DNA of 64,000 nt from contig CALLLW010000061.1 in the NCBI GenBank assembly GCA_938007995.1, forward strand, positions 1-64,000. The letters are read 5' to 3'. The DNA is from an uncultured Granulosicoccaceae bacterium. Lineage in GTDB: Bacteria; Pseudomonadota; Gammaproteobacteria; Granulosicoccales; Granulosicoccaceae. Positions within the stretch are counted from its first letter, which is position 1. Every line of letters starts with the position of its first letter. The notes beneath the pieces are model-generated. The model saw only the letters and a list, made by a program, of their open reading frames with translations, was not told where the DNA came from and did not search any database. This document shows positions 6,717 to 16,528 of this stretch, piece after piece. Made by a program: the position numbers and the translations under genes.

Positions 6717-8207
6717 CTAACTGGATGCTGCTTCTTCTTCAGCAGGGCGCTGAATTTGATACTTGCGCATCTTTTCAACTAGCGTTGTGCGCCTGATTTG
6801 CAATTTCTTGGCAGCGTGGGCAACCACCCCGTTGCAATCGTCGAGTGCCTGTTCAATCAGGCTCACTTCAATACCGGTGAGATGTTGCTTCAGGTCTATT
6901 CCATCACGCGGCAGGCGCGGTTCGCTAAGCATCGGCAAGCTCGGCATACCGGCCATTTTTTCAGAGTCTTCAATACTCACTACAACATCACTATCAACAA
7001 CTGACGGTGTGTTTGGCACCACTTTGGCCGGCAGGTCTTTTACATCAACCAGACCGTGCGGATGCAGTATCGTCATGCGCTCCATCAAGTTGGCTAACTC
7101 ACGAACATTGCCTGGCCAACTGTAATTACACAGCGCCATGACCGCAGCCGGTGTAAGTCTGACCGATGCATTCTTTTCATGCTCAAGACGAGTGATCAGT
7201 TCGTTGATCAGCAATGGCAGATCTTCAACACGATCACGCAGCCGTGGCATTTCGACCGGAAACACATTTAGGCGGTAATAAAGATCTTCGCGGAATTTGC
7301 CTTCCTTAATATGGCTTTCGAGGTTTCTGTGAGTGGCTGCGACAATGCGAACATCTGACTTGATACTTTTGTTACTGCCTACTCTCTCAAACGAACGCTC
7401 CTGAATTACACGCAGCAACTTAACCTGCATGGAAAGTGGCATATCACCAATTTCATCAAGAAAAATTGTGCCGCCCTGAGCCAGCTCAAAACGCCCCTGC
7501 CTGGCACCTATGGCGCCGGTAAAAGAACCTTTCTCGTGCCCGAACAGTTCACTCTCAAGCAGCTCACTTGGAATCGCACCACAGTTAATCGGCACAAACG
7601 GCTTGTTGCGGCGTTTTGAGTGGTAGTGAATATTGCGAGCAACCACCTCTTTACCAGTGCCCGACTCACCCAATACCAGCACAGTGGCTTCAGTGGGAGC
7701 TACCTGCTCGATCATTTTGCGTACGCGACGCGTCTCACGGCTGTTGCCAACCAGGCTTCTGAACAGCTCTGGCGACTGTACTGCTTTTGTCTGCGATTTG
7801 TTGGGCTCGGCAGTGGCAGGCTCTTCGCGGACAACACCGCTCTCCACTTCTGCGCGGTGCAACACGTTGGAAAGATCTGAAAAACGAGTATCTGCTGTGA
7901 TGCAACCGAGGAAGGTATTCTCAACCTGCTCGGGTGTCATATCGAGCGGTGCTCTTCCGGTGACTAAAATGAACGGCGGGCACTTGGAGACTCCCGCACG
8001 GATTTTAGCAACATGATCGAGAATGCCGGGGCAATTCCCGATGATAAGAGCCAACTTATCGGCGAGGCCAGGATAACCATCAAGCAGCGAAGGTGAGCTG
8101 ATTGCTTTGGCTTCGTAGTCAACAAATTCCAGCTGGTGCAGCAACTTCTGCGCACGCTCGCTGTCGGAATCGATAACCAGGATTTGATTTTGTTTTGTCT
8201 TCCCCAT
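6717..8207 (-). CDS. fleQ: Flagellar master regulator FleQ (sigma-54-dependent activator)
   Basis: 496 residues in three parts. Residues 1-125 form a receiver-like FleQ domain in which the usual phospho-acceptor position appears degenerate (LIIGNCPG). Residues 150-385 form the AAA+ domain, with Walker A GESGTGKE at 180-187, Walker B TIFLDE at 247-252 and the arginine-finger region FREDLYYRLNVFP. The C-terminal Fis-type helix-turn-helix contains AAKKLQIRRTTLVEKMRKY. The sigma-54 contact loop reads GSFTGA (227-232) instead of the more common GAFTGA. FleQ activates early flagellar operons and, in Pseudomonas, responds to c-di-GMP and FleN. Fit over the whole length and the adjacent fleN-fliA and flgM make the call firm. 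Confidence 0.93.
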   Translation of the reverse strand: MGKTKQNQILVIDSDSERAQKLLHQLEFVDYEAKAISSPSLLDGYPGLADKLALIIGNCPGILDHVAKIRAGVSKCPPFILVTGRAPLDMTPEQVENTFLGCITADTRFSDLSNVLHRAEVESGVVREEPATAEPNKSQTKAVQSPELFRSLVGNSRETRRVRKMIEQVAPTEATVLVLGESGTGKEVVARNIHYHSKRRNKPFVPINCGAIPSELLESELFGHEKGSFTGAIGARQGRFELAQGGTIFLDEIGDMPLSMQVKLLRVIQERSFERVGSNKSIKSDVRIVAATHRNLESHIKEGKFREDLYYRLNVFPVEMPRLRDRVEDLPLLINELITRLEHEKNASVRLTPAAVMALCNYSWPGNVRELANLMERMTILHPHGLVDVKDLPAKVVPNTPSVVDSDVVVSIEDSEKMAGMPSLPMLSEPRLPRDGIDLKQHLTGIEVSLIEQALDDCNGVVAHAAKKLQIRRTTLVEKMRKYQIQRPAEEEAASS

Positions 8208-8761
8208 TGAAAAGTCCGGTTAGGTCGAAAGTTAGAATTGCAACGGTCTGTGCGACAGCGACAAGTGTAAAAAATGTGTAACGGGTTGAGTATAGACCGC
8301 TATTTCATTTTCGTTGCAAAGTGGGGAAATGGTGTGCAGAAAAAATAGTTAAACGATTGAAAACCGTTGGTTTAATTGGTTTGATTTTCAACTTGTACGC
8401 CCTCGGATCAGTCTGTTTTTAGTGATTTTTATGACTGCTGTGATCAATCGGCATCCGTACCTGACAATTCCACTTCAGCGAATCATCACATCGCTGGTGT
8501 GCATATTAGTGGGATGCAGTTACGGGTGCAAATAGAAGTCATTACAACCCTGCCCGACTGAACTATCATAAGAGTCAGCGCACACCACCGGTCGGGTTTG
8601 ATATCGTTACTGCAAACGATAAACGCTCCGGTCGACAGCAAAACCGAGACGACTATGCACCCTCAAAGCCAGGCAGTTCAATTCTTTTGGTTCAAGAAAA
8701 TATGCCAGCCGCCGTCACAGTGGCACCTGAAAGCCGTGCAGCGGCTTGAGTCGGCAGAGCA
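8208..8761. other. Divergent intergenic region fleQ / flgM
   Basis: 554 bp without a gene. A possible fleQ promoter on the minus strand is TTGCAA (8314-8319) and TATACT (8289-8294) with a long 19-bp spacer. I looked for a sigma-28 promoter before flgM and found no convincing match: an aacgataa at about 8610-8620 lacks a proper upstream box. Confidence 0.45.
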
Positions 8762-9085
8762 ATGATCATTACTCCGCCAACTCCAGCAGCTGCTCGCAAA
8801 CGCACAGCCAGGGCCAGCTTGGCAAAGCGAGGCGGTAACAGCGGCACTCAGGAAAAACAAAAAGAACAGGCACTAAAGCCTGACATAGATTCCGCTGCGC
8901 TGAAAAGACGTGCAAAAGAATTGTCCACAGAAATCCAACGGGGGTGTAGCGTGGAACAAAATGAGAAAGTAGAACGTATCAGAGCAGAGGTTGAGAACGG
9001 CACTTATAAAGTCGACGCCGATAAAATTGCCGAGAAACTCATGGAGTTTGACTTCCAACTGGAGGACAAGATAAAACCCGATTGA
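8762..9085 (+). CDS. flgM: Anti-sigma-28 factor FlgM
   Basis: 107 residues. The C-terminal half matches the FlgM family: EKVERIRAEVENGTYKVDAD followed by KIAEKLMEFD (about residues 67-96), the helices that bind and inhibit FliA. The N-terminal half is Ala/Lys/Arg-rich, low in complexity and probably disordered, as is usual for FlgM, which is exported through the flagellar hook to release FliA. It is divergent from fleQ and close to fliA, whereas in many gammaproteobacteria flgM sits with flgA/flgN. No flgN follows: the next features are a tRNA and gltX on the other strand. The call rests on the C-terminal motif and the flagellar context. Confidence 0.85.
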   Translation: MIITPPTPAAARKRTARASLAKRGGNSGTQEKQKEQALKPDIDSAALKRRAKELSTEIQRGCSVEQNEKVERIRAEVENGTYKVDADKIAEKLMEFDFQLEDKIKPD

Positions 9086-9116
9086 TGCTCTGCCGGTGCT
9101 GAGACTGTCAGCATCA
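9083..9116 (+). terminator. Weak hairpin after flgM
   Basis: A 7-bp stem, tgatgct (overlapping the flgM stop codon) with agcatca, encloses a 20-nt loop. No T-tract follows, so termination is only possible, not shown. Confidence 0.3.
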
Positions 9117-9237
9117 AATCATTTGTACCGCTTTGGGCAAGGGACTGCCCGGAGTGTGAAAACCTGAAGCGTGGCCCGATGCTTCACCGCAACGCCACGA
9201 CGGCCTGCCACGAACGGGAACTCCCCAAGGCGGAAAT

Positions 9238-9313
9238 TGGTGGAGCTAGGCGGGATCGAACCGCCGACCTCCTGCATGCCATGCAGGCGCTCTCCCAGCT
9301 GAGCTATAGCCCC
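9238..9313 (-). tRNA. tRNA-Ala (anticodon GGC)
   Basis: A 76-nt tRNA on the minus strand with a full cloverleaf. The acceptor stem GGGGCTA pairs with TAGCTCC, including the G3-U70 wobble that is the alanine identity element. The D-arm contains AGCTGGGAGAGC. The anticodon stem CCTGC/GCAGG encloses loop ATGGCAT, giving anticodon GGC. The T-loop is GTTCGATCC. The 3' CCA is encoded. It lies downstream of gltX on the same strand and has its own promoter. Confidence 0.97.
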
Positions 9314-9331
9314 TTTTCCAGAGGATCGCTG

Positions 9332-9360
9332 ATGCTAGAACCTGAGCCGCGGATTGTCAA
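9332..9360 (-). promoter_or_regulatory. Sigma-70 promoter of tRNA-Ala
   Basis: On the minus strand a consensus -35 TTGACA (9355-9360) is followed, after exactly 17 bp, by -10 TAGCAT (9332-9337), then a GC-rich discriminator. The tRNA begins about 18 bp further on. It would allow expression independent of gltX. Confidence 0.7.
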
Positions 9361-9466
9361 ATATACCTGCAGTATTTTGTATCAATATCTGCTTTGACCC
9401 AGCCAAAGAAGCCGAAGCACTCACTGTTTAAATTGCTGTATCGGCCTGCCTTGTTAGCCTGCCCTG

Positions 9467-10879
9467 TCAGCCCACCAGCGCACGGGCTTTCACATACTCA
9501 ATTGCAGCACTGATTCTAGCCAGGCTGCGCTCTTTGCCTGTCAGTGCGAGCGTATCGCCAATATCCGGTGATGCGCCAGAGCCGGTGATTGCCACTCTTA
9601 GCGGCTGACCGACCTTACCAAAGCCAATAGCCAACTCCGCTGCGGTTTCCTCAAGGGCTGCTTTCAGTGACTCTGCCTGCCAGTTATCTGTGGCGGTGAG
9701 TTTTGCATGAATCGCCTCAAGCACTGGCTGTGCAACCGGGCGCAGCTGCTTTTTTGCGGCTTTTTCATCGAGCTCAACTTTGTCCTGATAAAAGATTGCA
9801 GCCTGATCTGCCATTTCGTTAAAAGACTGCGAACGCTCCTTGAGCACAGATGCCACCGTGGCTACCGGTGGGCCATCCGCTGACGATACTGACTTCTGTT
9901 CGAGTGCTTCAGCAAGCGCGGTACCCAGCTCATCTTCGCTGAGGCTTGCCATATGCTGCTGATTAACCCACAACAGTTTGGTTTTATCGAACACCGAACC
10001 TGATCGCTGACAGTCTTCAAGCGCAAACAGTTCAAGCAACTCCTGCTCTGAAAAAATCTCCTGATCGCCATGCGACCAGCCCAATCGGGCAAGATAATTT
10101 AACATGGCATGCGGCAGGATCCCCTCACTCTGATACTGCATAACACTGACTGCACCGTGCCTTTTCGACATCCGCTTGCCATCATCACCAAGAATCATTG
10201 GTAAGTGAGCAAAAGCCGGAACATCAACACCCATTGCACTGAATATATGAATCTGTCGCGGCGTGTTATTAATATGGTCATCACCTCGAATCACGTGGGT
10301 AATCTGCATATCGGCATCGTCCACCACCACAGTCAGGTTGTAGGTCGGGTTGCCATCTGAACGACGAATCACCAGATCGTCAAGCTCGCTGTTGTCGATC
10401 TCGATCTTGCCTTTGACCAGATCGTCTATCACCACCTTACCTTCGAGCGGAGTTTTAAAACGAATGACCGGATCGACCCCTGCAACCGCATCAGTGCGTT
10501 CACGACAGGTTCCGTCGTAGCGGGGTTTGCGTTTTTCCGCCATGGCCAGCTGGCGCATTTCATCCAGCCGTTCCTTGCTGCAGTAACATTTATACGCATG
10601 CCCGGATTCGATCAGTTGATCGATCACCTCGTTGTAGCGGTCATATCGGTGAGTCTGAAAGTAAGGTCCCTCATCGTAATCCAGGCCAAGCCAGGTCATG
10701 CCGTCGAGGATTGCCTGCACGGATTCCTCGGTTGAGCGCTCGCGGTCGGTATCTTCTACCCGCAAAACAAAGGTGCCTTTGTGCCGGCGCGCAAACAACC
10801 AGCAAAAGAGAGCCGTGCGGGCACCTCCCAGATGCAGATATCCGGTGGGGCTTGGGGCAAATCGGGTGCGGACATTCAT
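9467..10879 (-). CDS. gltX: Glutamate--tRNA ligase
   Basis: 470 residues from the ATG at 10879, which gives the canonical start MNVRTRFAPSPTG. The frame stays open another 60 codons upstream, but that extension has no homology and is rejected. The class I HIGH-type motif is FAPSPTGYLHLGG (residues 7-19). The KMSKS equivalent is DGKRMSKRHG in the middle of the protein. A CYCSKERL segment near the catalytic domain insertion corresponds to the zinc-binding region of many GluRS enzymes. It charges tRNA-Glu (discriminating or non-discriminating type not determined). A tRNA-Ala gene follows on the same strand, an arrangement seen in other proteobacteria. Confidence 0.96.
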   Translation of the reverse strand: MNVRTRFAPSPTGYLHLGGARTALFCWLFARRHKGTFVLRVEDTDRERSTEESVQAILDGMTWLGLDYDEGPYFQTHRYDRYNEVIDQLIESGHAYKCYCSKERLDEMRQLAMAEKRKPRYDGTCRERTDAVAGVDPVIRFKTPLEGKVVIDDLVKGKIEIDNSELDDLVIRRSDGNPTYNLTVVVDDADMQITHVIRGDDHINNTPRQIHIFSAMGVDVPAFAHLPMILGDDGKRMSKRHGAVSVMQYQSEGILPHAMLNYLARLGWSHGDQEIFSEQELLELFALEDCQRSGSVFDKTKLLWVNQQHMASLSEDELGTALAEALEQKSVSSADGPPVATVASVLKERSQSFNEMADQAAIFYQDKVELDEKAAKKQLRPVAQPVLEAIHAKLTATDNWQAESLKAALEETAAELAIGFGKVGQPLRVAITGSGASPDIGDTLALTGKERSLARISAAIEYVKARALVG

Positions 10880-11128
10880 GCCGGGCAGTTTTCCTGTAAT
10901 GACAGATTTGAATTGCGCTATACTAGCCACTGGGAGAGCCGTAGCCAGTCGGCGATTATACATGTGGTCGCAATTATTCGACGGCCCAATAGCAAAAGCA
11001 CTGCGCAGAGTACCGCCGCAGGCATTGGCAAAATGACCGCAGCATGATGAAAAGTACAAGCACGTATGCCGACTCCACAGAATCTCATGGCTAAAAATAA
11101 ACCCGCAAACCCTGAGAGCGGAGTGCAG

Positions 11129-11866
11129 ATGGACAACCCCACCCCGTTAAACCTGAACTGGCATTCCTGCAGCAACACTCAGGTAGGTTACGTTCGATCA
11201 GTCAATGAAGATGCGCTGCTGGATGCACGCGAACAAAATCTGTGGGTAGTGGCAGATGGCATGGGTGGACACAGCTACGGCGATCAGGCCAGCAAGGCAA
11301 TCATTGATCAACTGGTTGGTTTTCACAGCCAGCAAGATCTGCAGGAAAACATCAACGATCTGAAGCAGCGCTTACAGGCAGCACATGATCAATGCCGGTC
11401 ACACAGTAAAGATCAGCTTATGGGCAGCACGGTTGCTGCATTTTTTGTGCATGATCCCTACTGTATATTTCTATGGGCTGGCGACAGTCGAGTTTATCGC
11501 TACCGCAATCATGAACTCCAACAGATGACACAAGACCATAGTTTAGTGCAGGGACTGGTGAGTATCGGTGAGCTGCAAAAAGAAGATATGGATAAGCATC
11601 CGTCATCACATATCATCACACGCGCTGTCGGTGTGCACACAGATCTTGATCTGGAACTACGCCACGATCAAATCCAGCCAGGAGATCGTTATCTGGTCTG
11701 TAGTGATGGTCTTTACAAAGACGTTACTGAAAGCGAGATACATGAACGCCTTGGCAGCGCCACGGTTGAAGAAAGCCTTGATAAACTGGTGAATCTGGCT
11801 TTGGAGCGCGGCGGCTCAGACAACATCACCGCCATTGTTGTTCAGGCTGAAAACGCAGCTCATTGA
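11129..11866 (+). CDS. PP2C-family Ser/Thr protein phosphatase
   Basis: 245 residues from ATG 11129, chosen because GGAG lies at the right distance before it; the frame is open from 11066, giving 266 residues at most. Metal-binding PP2C motifs appear in order: RSVNEDA near the N-terminus, VVADGMGGH, GSTVAAF, LWAGDSRVYRY, a SDGLYKDVTE segment, and GGSDNITAIVV at the end. Together they supply the acidic residues for the two-metal centre. It dephosphorylates Ser/Thr phosphoproteins. No Hanks-type kinase or type VI secretion genes, which often accompany such phosphatases, lie nearby, so its targets are unknown. It is divergent from gltX and convergent with clpB. Confidence 0.9.
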   Translation: MDNPTPLNLNWHSCSNTQVGYVRSVNEDALLDAREQNLWVVADGMGGHSYGDQASKAIIDQLVGFHSQQDLQENINDLKQRLQAAHDQCRSHSKDQLMGSTVAAFFVHDPYCIFLWAGDSRVYRYRNHELQQMTQDHSLVQGLVSIGELQKEDMDKHPSSHIITRAVGVHTDLDLELRHDQIQPGDRYLVCSDGLYKDVTESEIHERLGSATVEESLDKLVNLALERGGSDNITAIVVQAENAAH

Positions 11867-11869
11867 TCA

Positions 11870-11893
11870 TTGCAGGCGCAGACTTGCCTGCAA
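11870..11893 (+). terminator. Hairpin after the PP2C gene
   Basis: Perfect 8-bp stem ttgcaggc/gcctgcaa with an 8-nt loop, starting four bases after the stop codon. It lacks a strong T-tract (caagaactcc follows) and is a candidate terminator only. Confidence 0.45.
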
Positions 11894-12030
11894 CAAGAAC
11901 TCCCTCCCCGGCATCCTTGAATACCAGAGATCCATTGATGCCTCAGAGAGGGATTACTCAAACTACTCGTTGTTTAAAAGAAATGCTGCGGCATGCTCGA
12001 TAACAACGTTACCGAGCTACATAACACCGA

Positions 12031-14622
12031 TCATGCGGCCTTAGCCATTTCTGTAAACTGCAACTCCTCATTCTGCCAGTCGATCCTGATGGTATCGCCA
12101 GCAGCAAACGCACCACTCAGTATTTCCTTGGCCAGTCGATTTTCCAGATGGTTTTGAATAGCACGGCGTAAAGGTCGTGCGCCATACACCGGATCAAAGC
12201 CTGCCTCACCCAGCATATCAAGCGCTGCATCTGATACCTCTATAGTGATACCGTTCGCCTTCAATCGCTTTGCAAGCGTTGCTACCTGTATACCGGTAAT
12301 CTGGCGTATATGATCACGCTCAAGCGGATGGAATACCACCACATCATCAATACGATTGATAAACTCCGGTCGAAAATGATCACCAACAATCTCAAGCACT
12401 GCGGCTTTCATATCATCGTAGTTGGCAGCGCCGGCTTTCTCCTGAATAACATGACTACCCAGATTTGAAGTCATCACGATTACGGTGTGTCTGAAATCAA
12501 CTGTTCTGCCCTGCCCGTCAGTTAAGCGACCATCATCCAGTACCTGCAGCAGAATATTAAAAACATCCGGATGGGCTTTTTCAACTTCATCAAGCAGAAT
12601 CACGGAGTAAGGCCTGCGGCGCACAGCCTCTGTTAAATAGCCGCCTTCGTCATAACCGACGTAACCCGGTGGTGCTCCAATCAAGCGGGCAACCGAGTGC
12701 TTCTCCATAAACTCAGACATATCCAGTCGGATCAGCGCATCGTCACTATCAAATAAAAATCCGGCAAGTGCTTTGGTCAATTCAGTTTTACCGACCCCGG
12801 TGGGACCAAGAAACAGAAACGAACCGTTCGGGCGCTCTGGTGGAGCAAGGCCGGCACGCGATCGACGCACTGCATCAGATACCACGTTAACTGCTTCTTT
12901 CTGGCCGATAACCCGCTTGCCAATTTCTTCTTCCATGCGCAGTAACTTATCGCGCTCTCCCTCAAGCATCTTGCTTACAGGGATGCCAGTCCAGCGAGCC
13001 ACCACTTCAGCAATCTCATCGGCAGAGACACTGTTGCGCAACAGCTGTAACTCGATATGATCACCGTTACTGGCTTCTGCCAGTTGCTTTTCAAGTTCGG
13101 GTATTCGGCCGTACTGCAGTTCAGACATACGCTCGTAGTCACGTGCACGAGAGGCAGTTTCCATATCTACACGGGCTCGCTCAAGCTCCTCTTTAATATG
13201 GGTTGACCCCTGCACTGCCGCTTTTTCAGCGTTCCAGATCTCCTCAAGATCAGAAAATTCTTTTTCCTTGCCGGCAATCTTCGCATCAAGCTCAGCCAGG
13301 CGCTTCCTTGAGGCATCATCCTCCTCTTTGGATAGCGCTTCGCGTTCTATTTTGAGCTGTATTAACCGGCGTTCAATTTTATCGAGCGCTTCGGGCTTTG
13401 AGTCGATCTCCATACGGATTCGACTTGCCGCTTCATCGATGCAGTCAATGGCTTTGTCCGGCAACTGACGATCGGCGATATAACGATGCGACAGAGTTGC
13501 CGCAGCAATGATTGCCGGATCAGAGATATCCACACCATGATGCACTTCATAACGCTCTTTTAAACCACGCAAAATTGCAATGGTATCTTCAACGCTTGGT
13601 TCATCAACCAGTATTTTCTGAAAGCGTCTTTCAAGTGCTGCATCTTCTTCTATGTACTCACGGTATTCATCCAGCGTGGTCGCACCAATACAATGCAGTT
13701 CACCGCGTGCAAGTGCGGGTTTTAACATGTTGCCGGCATCCATCGAGCCTTCGGCTTTACCGGCACCGACCATCATGTGAATTTCATCAATAAACAGAAT
13801 AATCTGACCTTCCTGTTTACTCAGGTCATTCAACAGTGCTTTTAAGCGTTCTTCAAACTCGCCACGGAACTTGGTACCGGCAATAAGGCCTGCCAAGTCA
13901 AGTGACAACAAACGCTTGCCCTTCACGCCTTCCGGCACTTCGCCTTTTATAATACGCTGAGCAAGCCCTTCAATAATGGCGGTTTTACCCACGCCAGGCT
14001 CGCCAATCATGACCGGATTATTTTTTGTACGGCGCTGTAGTATCTGGATAGCACGGCGAATTTCATCATCGCGCCCGATCACCGGATCAAGCTTGCCAAG
14101 CTCTGCACGTTCGGTCAGATCAATAGTGTATTTTTCAAGCGCCTGACGATGTTCTTCAGCGTTTTGATCATTAACGTTCTGACCGCCACGAACGCTTTCA
14201 ACCACTTCTTCTATGCGCTTTAAATTACCACCAAACTCGGCAACCAGTTTAGCGAGTTCCGATTTGCTCTGCTGCATTACTGCAATAACAAACAACTCAC
14301 TGGAGATAAACTGATCATTCTTTTTTTGCGCCAGCTGATCGGTAGTATTCAACAACTTGGTCAGATCACGTGAGATATGCATCTCACCAGCGGCACCGGA
14401 TACCTGCGGCAATCGGTCAAGCGACTTACCTAACGCAGACCGCAGACCATTCACATCAACCCCGGCCTGTGTTAACAAATGTCGCACACTGCCGCCCTGC
14501 TGATCGAGAAAACAAATCAACAGATGTTGTGGCTCAATAAACTGGTGTTCACGCCCGAGTGCAAGCGACTGCGCATCCTGCAGTGCCTGCTGGAATTTAC
14601 TGGTGAGCTTATCCATTCGCAT
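12031..14622 (-). CDS. clpB: Disaggregase chaperone ClpB (Hsp104 family)
   Basis: 863 residues, the full length of ClpB. The start [18 protein letters not shown] matches the family. An N-terminal Clp repeat domain (about 1-145) is followed by AAA-1 with Walker A GEPGVGKT, then the long coiled-coil middle domain (about 400-530, rich in E/K/R/L), then AAA-2 with Walker A GPTGVGKT and [20 protein letters not shown]. The middle domain separates ClpB from ClpA/ClpC. It works with DnaK to rescue aggregated proteins after heat stress. A purine-rich AGAGGG precedes the ATG. No clear sigma-32 promoter could be picked out in the 98-bp gap to pgeF, so heat control is expected from the family but not shown here. 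Confidence 0.97.
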   Translation of the reverse strand: MRMDKLTSKFQQALQDAQSLALGREHQFIEPQHLLICFLDQQGGSVRHLLTQAGVDVNGLRSALGKSLDRLPQVSGAAGEMHISRDLTKLLNTTDQLAQKKNDQFISSELFVIAVMQQSKSELAKLVAEFGGNLKRIEEVVESVRGGQNVNDQNAEEHRQALEKYTIDLTERAELGKLDPVIGRDDEIRRAIQILQRRTKNNPVMIGEPGVGKTAIIEGLAQRIIKGEVPEGVKGKRLLSLDLAGLIAGTKFRGEFEERLKALLNDLSKQEGQIILFIDEIHMMVGAGKAEGSMDAGNMLKPALARGELHCIGATTLDEYREYIEEDAALERRFQKILVDEPSVEDTIAILRGLKERYEVHHGVDISDPAIIAAATLSHRYIADRQLPDKAIDCIDEAASRIRMEIDSKPEALDKIERRLIQLKIEREALSKEEDDASRKRLAELDAKIAGKEKEFSDLEEIWNAEKAAVQGSTHIKEELERARVDMETASRARDYERMSELQYGRIPELEKQLAEASNGDHIELQLLRNSVSADEIAEVVARWTGIPVSKMLEGERDKLLRMEEEIGKRVIGQKEAVNVVSDAVRRSRAGLAPPERPNGSFLFLGPTGVGKTELTKALAGFLFDSDDALIRLDMSEFMEKHSVARLIGAPPGYVGYDEGGYLTEAVRRRPYSVILLDEVEKAHPDVFNILLQVLDDGRLTDGQGRTVDFRHTVIVMTSNLGSHVIQEKAGAANYDDMKAAVLEIVGDHFRPEFINRIDDVVVFHPLERDHIRQITGIQVATLAKRLKANGITIEVSDAALDMLGEAGFDPVYGARPLRRAIQNHLENRLAKEILSGAFAAGDTIRIDWQNEELQFTEMAKAA

Positions 14623-14720
14623 GGTTTAACCCTCTTTAAAATGTCAATGCATTGTATATGCGGACTACACAAGTAATATCAATGCGAGTTAAGCGGGCAG
14701 CAGCACGGATTTTATCCGGC

Positions 14721-15479
14721 TCATTCTTTCCAAATCAACGCCGCCATTCTGCCGGTTTTACCGTGGTCGCGTCGATGAGAAAAATAGCGATCAGCATTGG
14801 TGTAGGTACATTGATCACCACCGAATACCCGACTCACCCCAACCCTGTTTAACCGATCAGTGGCAAGGCCATAAAGATCAGCCATGTATTTATTATTAGC
14901 GGCAGACCTGAAATGCTTCGCGCTGAGCGGATCATCTGCCGTGAAAAATGATTTTACCTCTGCACCTACTTCAAACTTGTCAGGCCCGATTGCAGGCCCC
15001 AGCCAGGCAATCAATTCAGTGGCTGCTACCGGTAAACTTGACACTGTATTTTCTAATACACCACCTGCAAGCCCACGCCAGCCTGCATGAGCACCGGCGA
15101 TAACAGTGCCACATTCTGAAGCGAATAATACCGGCAGACAGTCCGCCGTCATGATCGCGATCACCCGATCCTGAGACTGACTCCAACAGGCATCTGCAGT
15201 CGGTACATTTGAAGCGCTTCTATTTTCATCCACGCACAGTACATCTGTGCCATGTACCTGATTCAGATAGAAAGGCTTGTCAGGCAATGCTAAAGATTCA
15301 ATCAATAGCTGCCTGTTTTGATTTACATGATCGGCATTATCATTGACGTGTAGCCCAAGGTTAAAACCGTCACAAGGTGACTGGCTAAATCCGCCTGCCC
15401 GGGTAGTAAACGCTGCGCGAATGTTTGAGGCCACCGGCCATTGCGGAATAACATAATCAGGCTTTGAGCAATCAGCCAT
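14721..15479 (-). CDS. pgeF: Peptidoglycan editing factor / laccase-domain protein PgeF (YfiH)
   Basis: 252 residues, DUF152/Cu-oxidase_4 family. Conserved metal-ligand segments are present: NQVHGTDVL, TADCLPVLFA (Cys ligand) and AGAHAGWRGLAGGV (His ligand), followed by WLGPAIGP and the C-terminal CTYTNADRYFSHRRD. Family members are described as polyphenol oxidases, as multicopper purine nucleoside phosphorylases, and as editing factors that keep L-Ser out of peptidoglycan stems. The stop-to-start arrangement with rluD (8-bp overlap) is the usual rluD-pgeF-clpB order of gammaproteobacteria, which supports the call. Confidence 0.93.
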   Translation of the reverse strand: MADCSKPDYVIPQWPVASNIRAAFTTRAGGFSQSPCDGFNLGLHVNDNADHVNQNRQLLIESLALPDKPFYLNQVHGTDVLCVDENRSASNVPTADACWSQSQDRVIAIMTADCLPVLFASECGTVIAGAHAGWRGLAGGVLENTVSSLPVAATELIAWLGPAIGPDKFEVGAEVKSFFTADDPLSAKHFRSAANNKYMADLYGLATDRLNRVGVSRVFGGDQCTYTNADRYFSHRRDHGKTGRMAALIWKE

Positions 15480-16425
15480 TGTGCAGTGCCTGCAACAACT
15501 GCTGCATGTCTTCTGGCATTGGCATTTCCCAATGCATGGTTTCGTTGTTTGCAGGATGCACTATGCCAAGCTCCCTGGCATGCAGCGCCTGACGTGGAAA
15601 ACCGACAATCAGCTTTTTCAGTTCATCACTGACTTTAGCCGGCAGGTTCTTTCTTCCGTACACGGCATCACCAATTAACGGGTGATGAATATGTGACATA
15701 TGTACCCTGATCTGATGAGTGCGCCCCGTCTCGAGTTTTACACCAACGTGGCAATGCCTTGGAAACTTGTCCAGCACTCTATAATGTGTGACCGCCTCTT
15801 TACCGTTTTCATTAATTGCCATGCGCTTTCGATCAACGGGATGGCGGCCGATAGGTTCGTCTATCGTACCGCCGGCGACCATCTCGCCATGCACTATGGC
15901 ATCGTAAATTCGATGAACCGAGCGTTCCTGTAACTGCTGTACCAGTGAAAAATGTGATTCAAGCGTTCGTGCAATCATCACCAGACCACTGGTGTCTTTG
16001 TCGAGCCGGTGCACAATGCCCGCGCGCGGCACGGCAGACAATAATGGATCAAGATGCAACAAGGCATTCTGCATCGTGCCGGATAAATTGCCCGGTGCCG
16101 TATGCATCACCATACCGGCCGGCTTTTCGATCACAAAAAGATGCTGATCGGCAAAGTGGATTTGCAACGGGATATCCTGCGGCTCCACCGAAGTGGATAC
16201 TTCAGCAGGTTCCGGCAGCCGGGCTGCGATTTCCTCGCCGCCCTTGAGCTTTGTCTTCGGTGCCACGGTCATGCCATCAAGTGTTATCGCACCCTCGCTG
16301 ATCCAGTTTTGCAATCGGGCTCGCGAGTAGTCGCTGAACCAATCGGCAACTACTCGATCCAACCTTTGTCCAAAATGTTCAGGCAGCACCTGCATGGTTT
16401 GTGTTGTGTGCTCGGTCGGTTTCAT
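15472..16425 (-). CDS. rluD: 23S rRNA pseudouridine synthase RluD
   Basis: 317 residues. An N-terminal S4 RNA-binding domain (about 15-75, GQRLDRVVADWF through LKGGEEIA) is followed by the RluA-type catalytic domain with HRLDKDTSGLVMIA, which contains the catalytic Asp, and later KLETGRTHQIRVHMSH. RluD makes pseudouridines 1911, 1915 and 1917 in helix 69 of 23S rRNA. The gene overlaps pgeF by 8 bp and is divergent from bamD, which is the conserved rluD/bamD arrangement and favours RluD over RluC or RluA. Confidence 0.94.
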   Translation of the reverse strand: MKPTEHTTQTMQVLPEHFGQRLDRVVADWFSDYSRARLQNWISEGAITLDGMTVAPKTKLKGGEEIAARLPEPAEVSTSVEPQDIPLQIHFADQHLFVIEKPAGMVMHTAPGNLSGTMQNALLHLDPLLSAVPRAGIVHRLDKDTSGLVMIARTLESHFSLVQQLQERSVHRIYDAIVHGEMVAGGTIDEPIGRHPVDRKRMAINENGKEAVTHYRVLDKFPRHCHVGVKLETGRTHQIRVHMSHIHHPLIGDAVYGRKNLPAKVSDELKKLIVGFPRQALHARELGIVHPANNETMHWEMPMPEDMQQLLQALHNG

Positions 16426-16528
16426 TGGTGCCTGTGATTGTCGGATTATTCATCGGTAAAACGGTAAAGCCGCTCCCGGTGCCAGACTGGCTGACCGGAT
16501 GGCAAGGCCCATGGTCGCTGCATGAAGG

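Noticed and set aside
8560..8761. Sigma-28 promoter before flgM
   Set aside because: An aacgataa box exists but no matching upstream TAAA/TCAAG element at a suitable spacing.
10880..11059. N-terminal extension of gltX
   Set aside because: The extra 60 codons have no GltX similarity; the family start MNVRTRFAPSPTG is at 10879.
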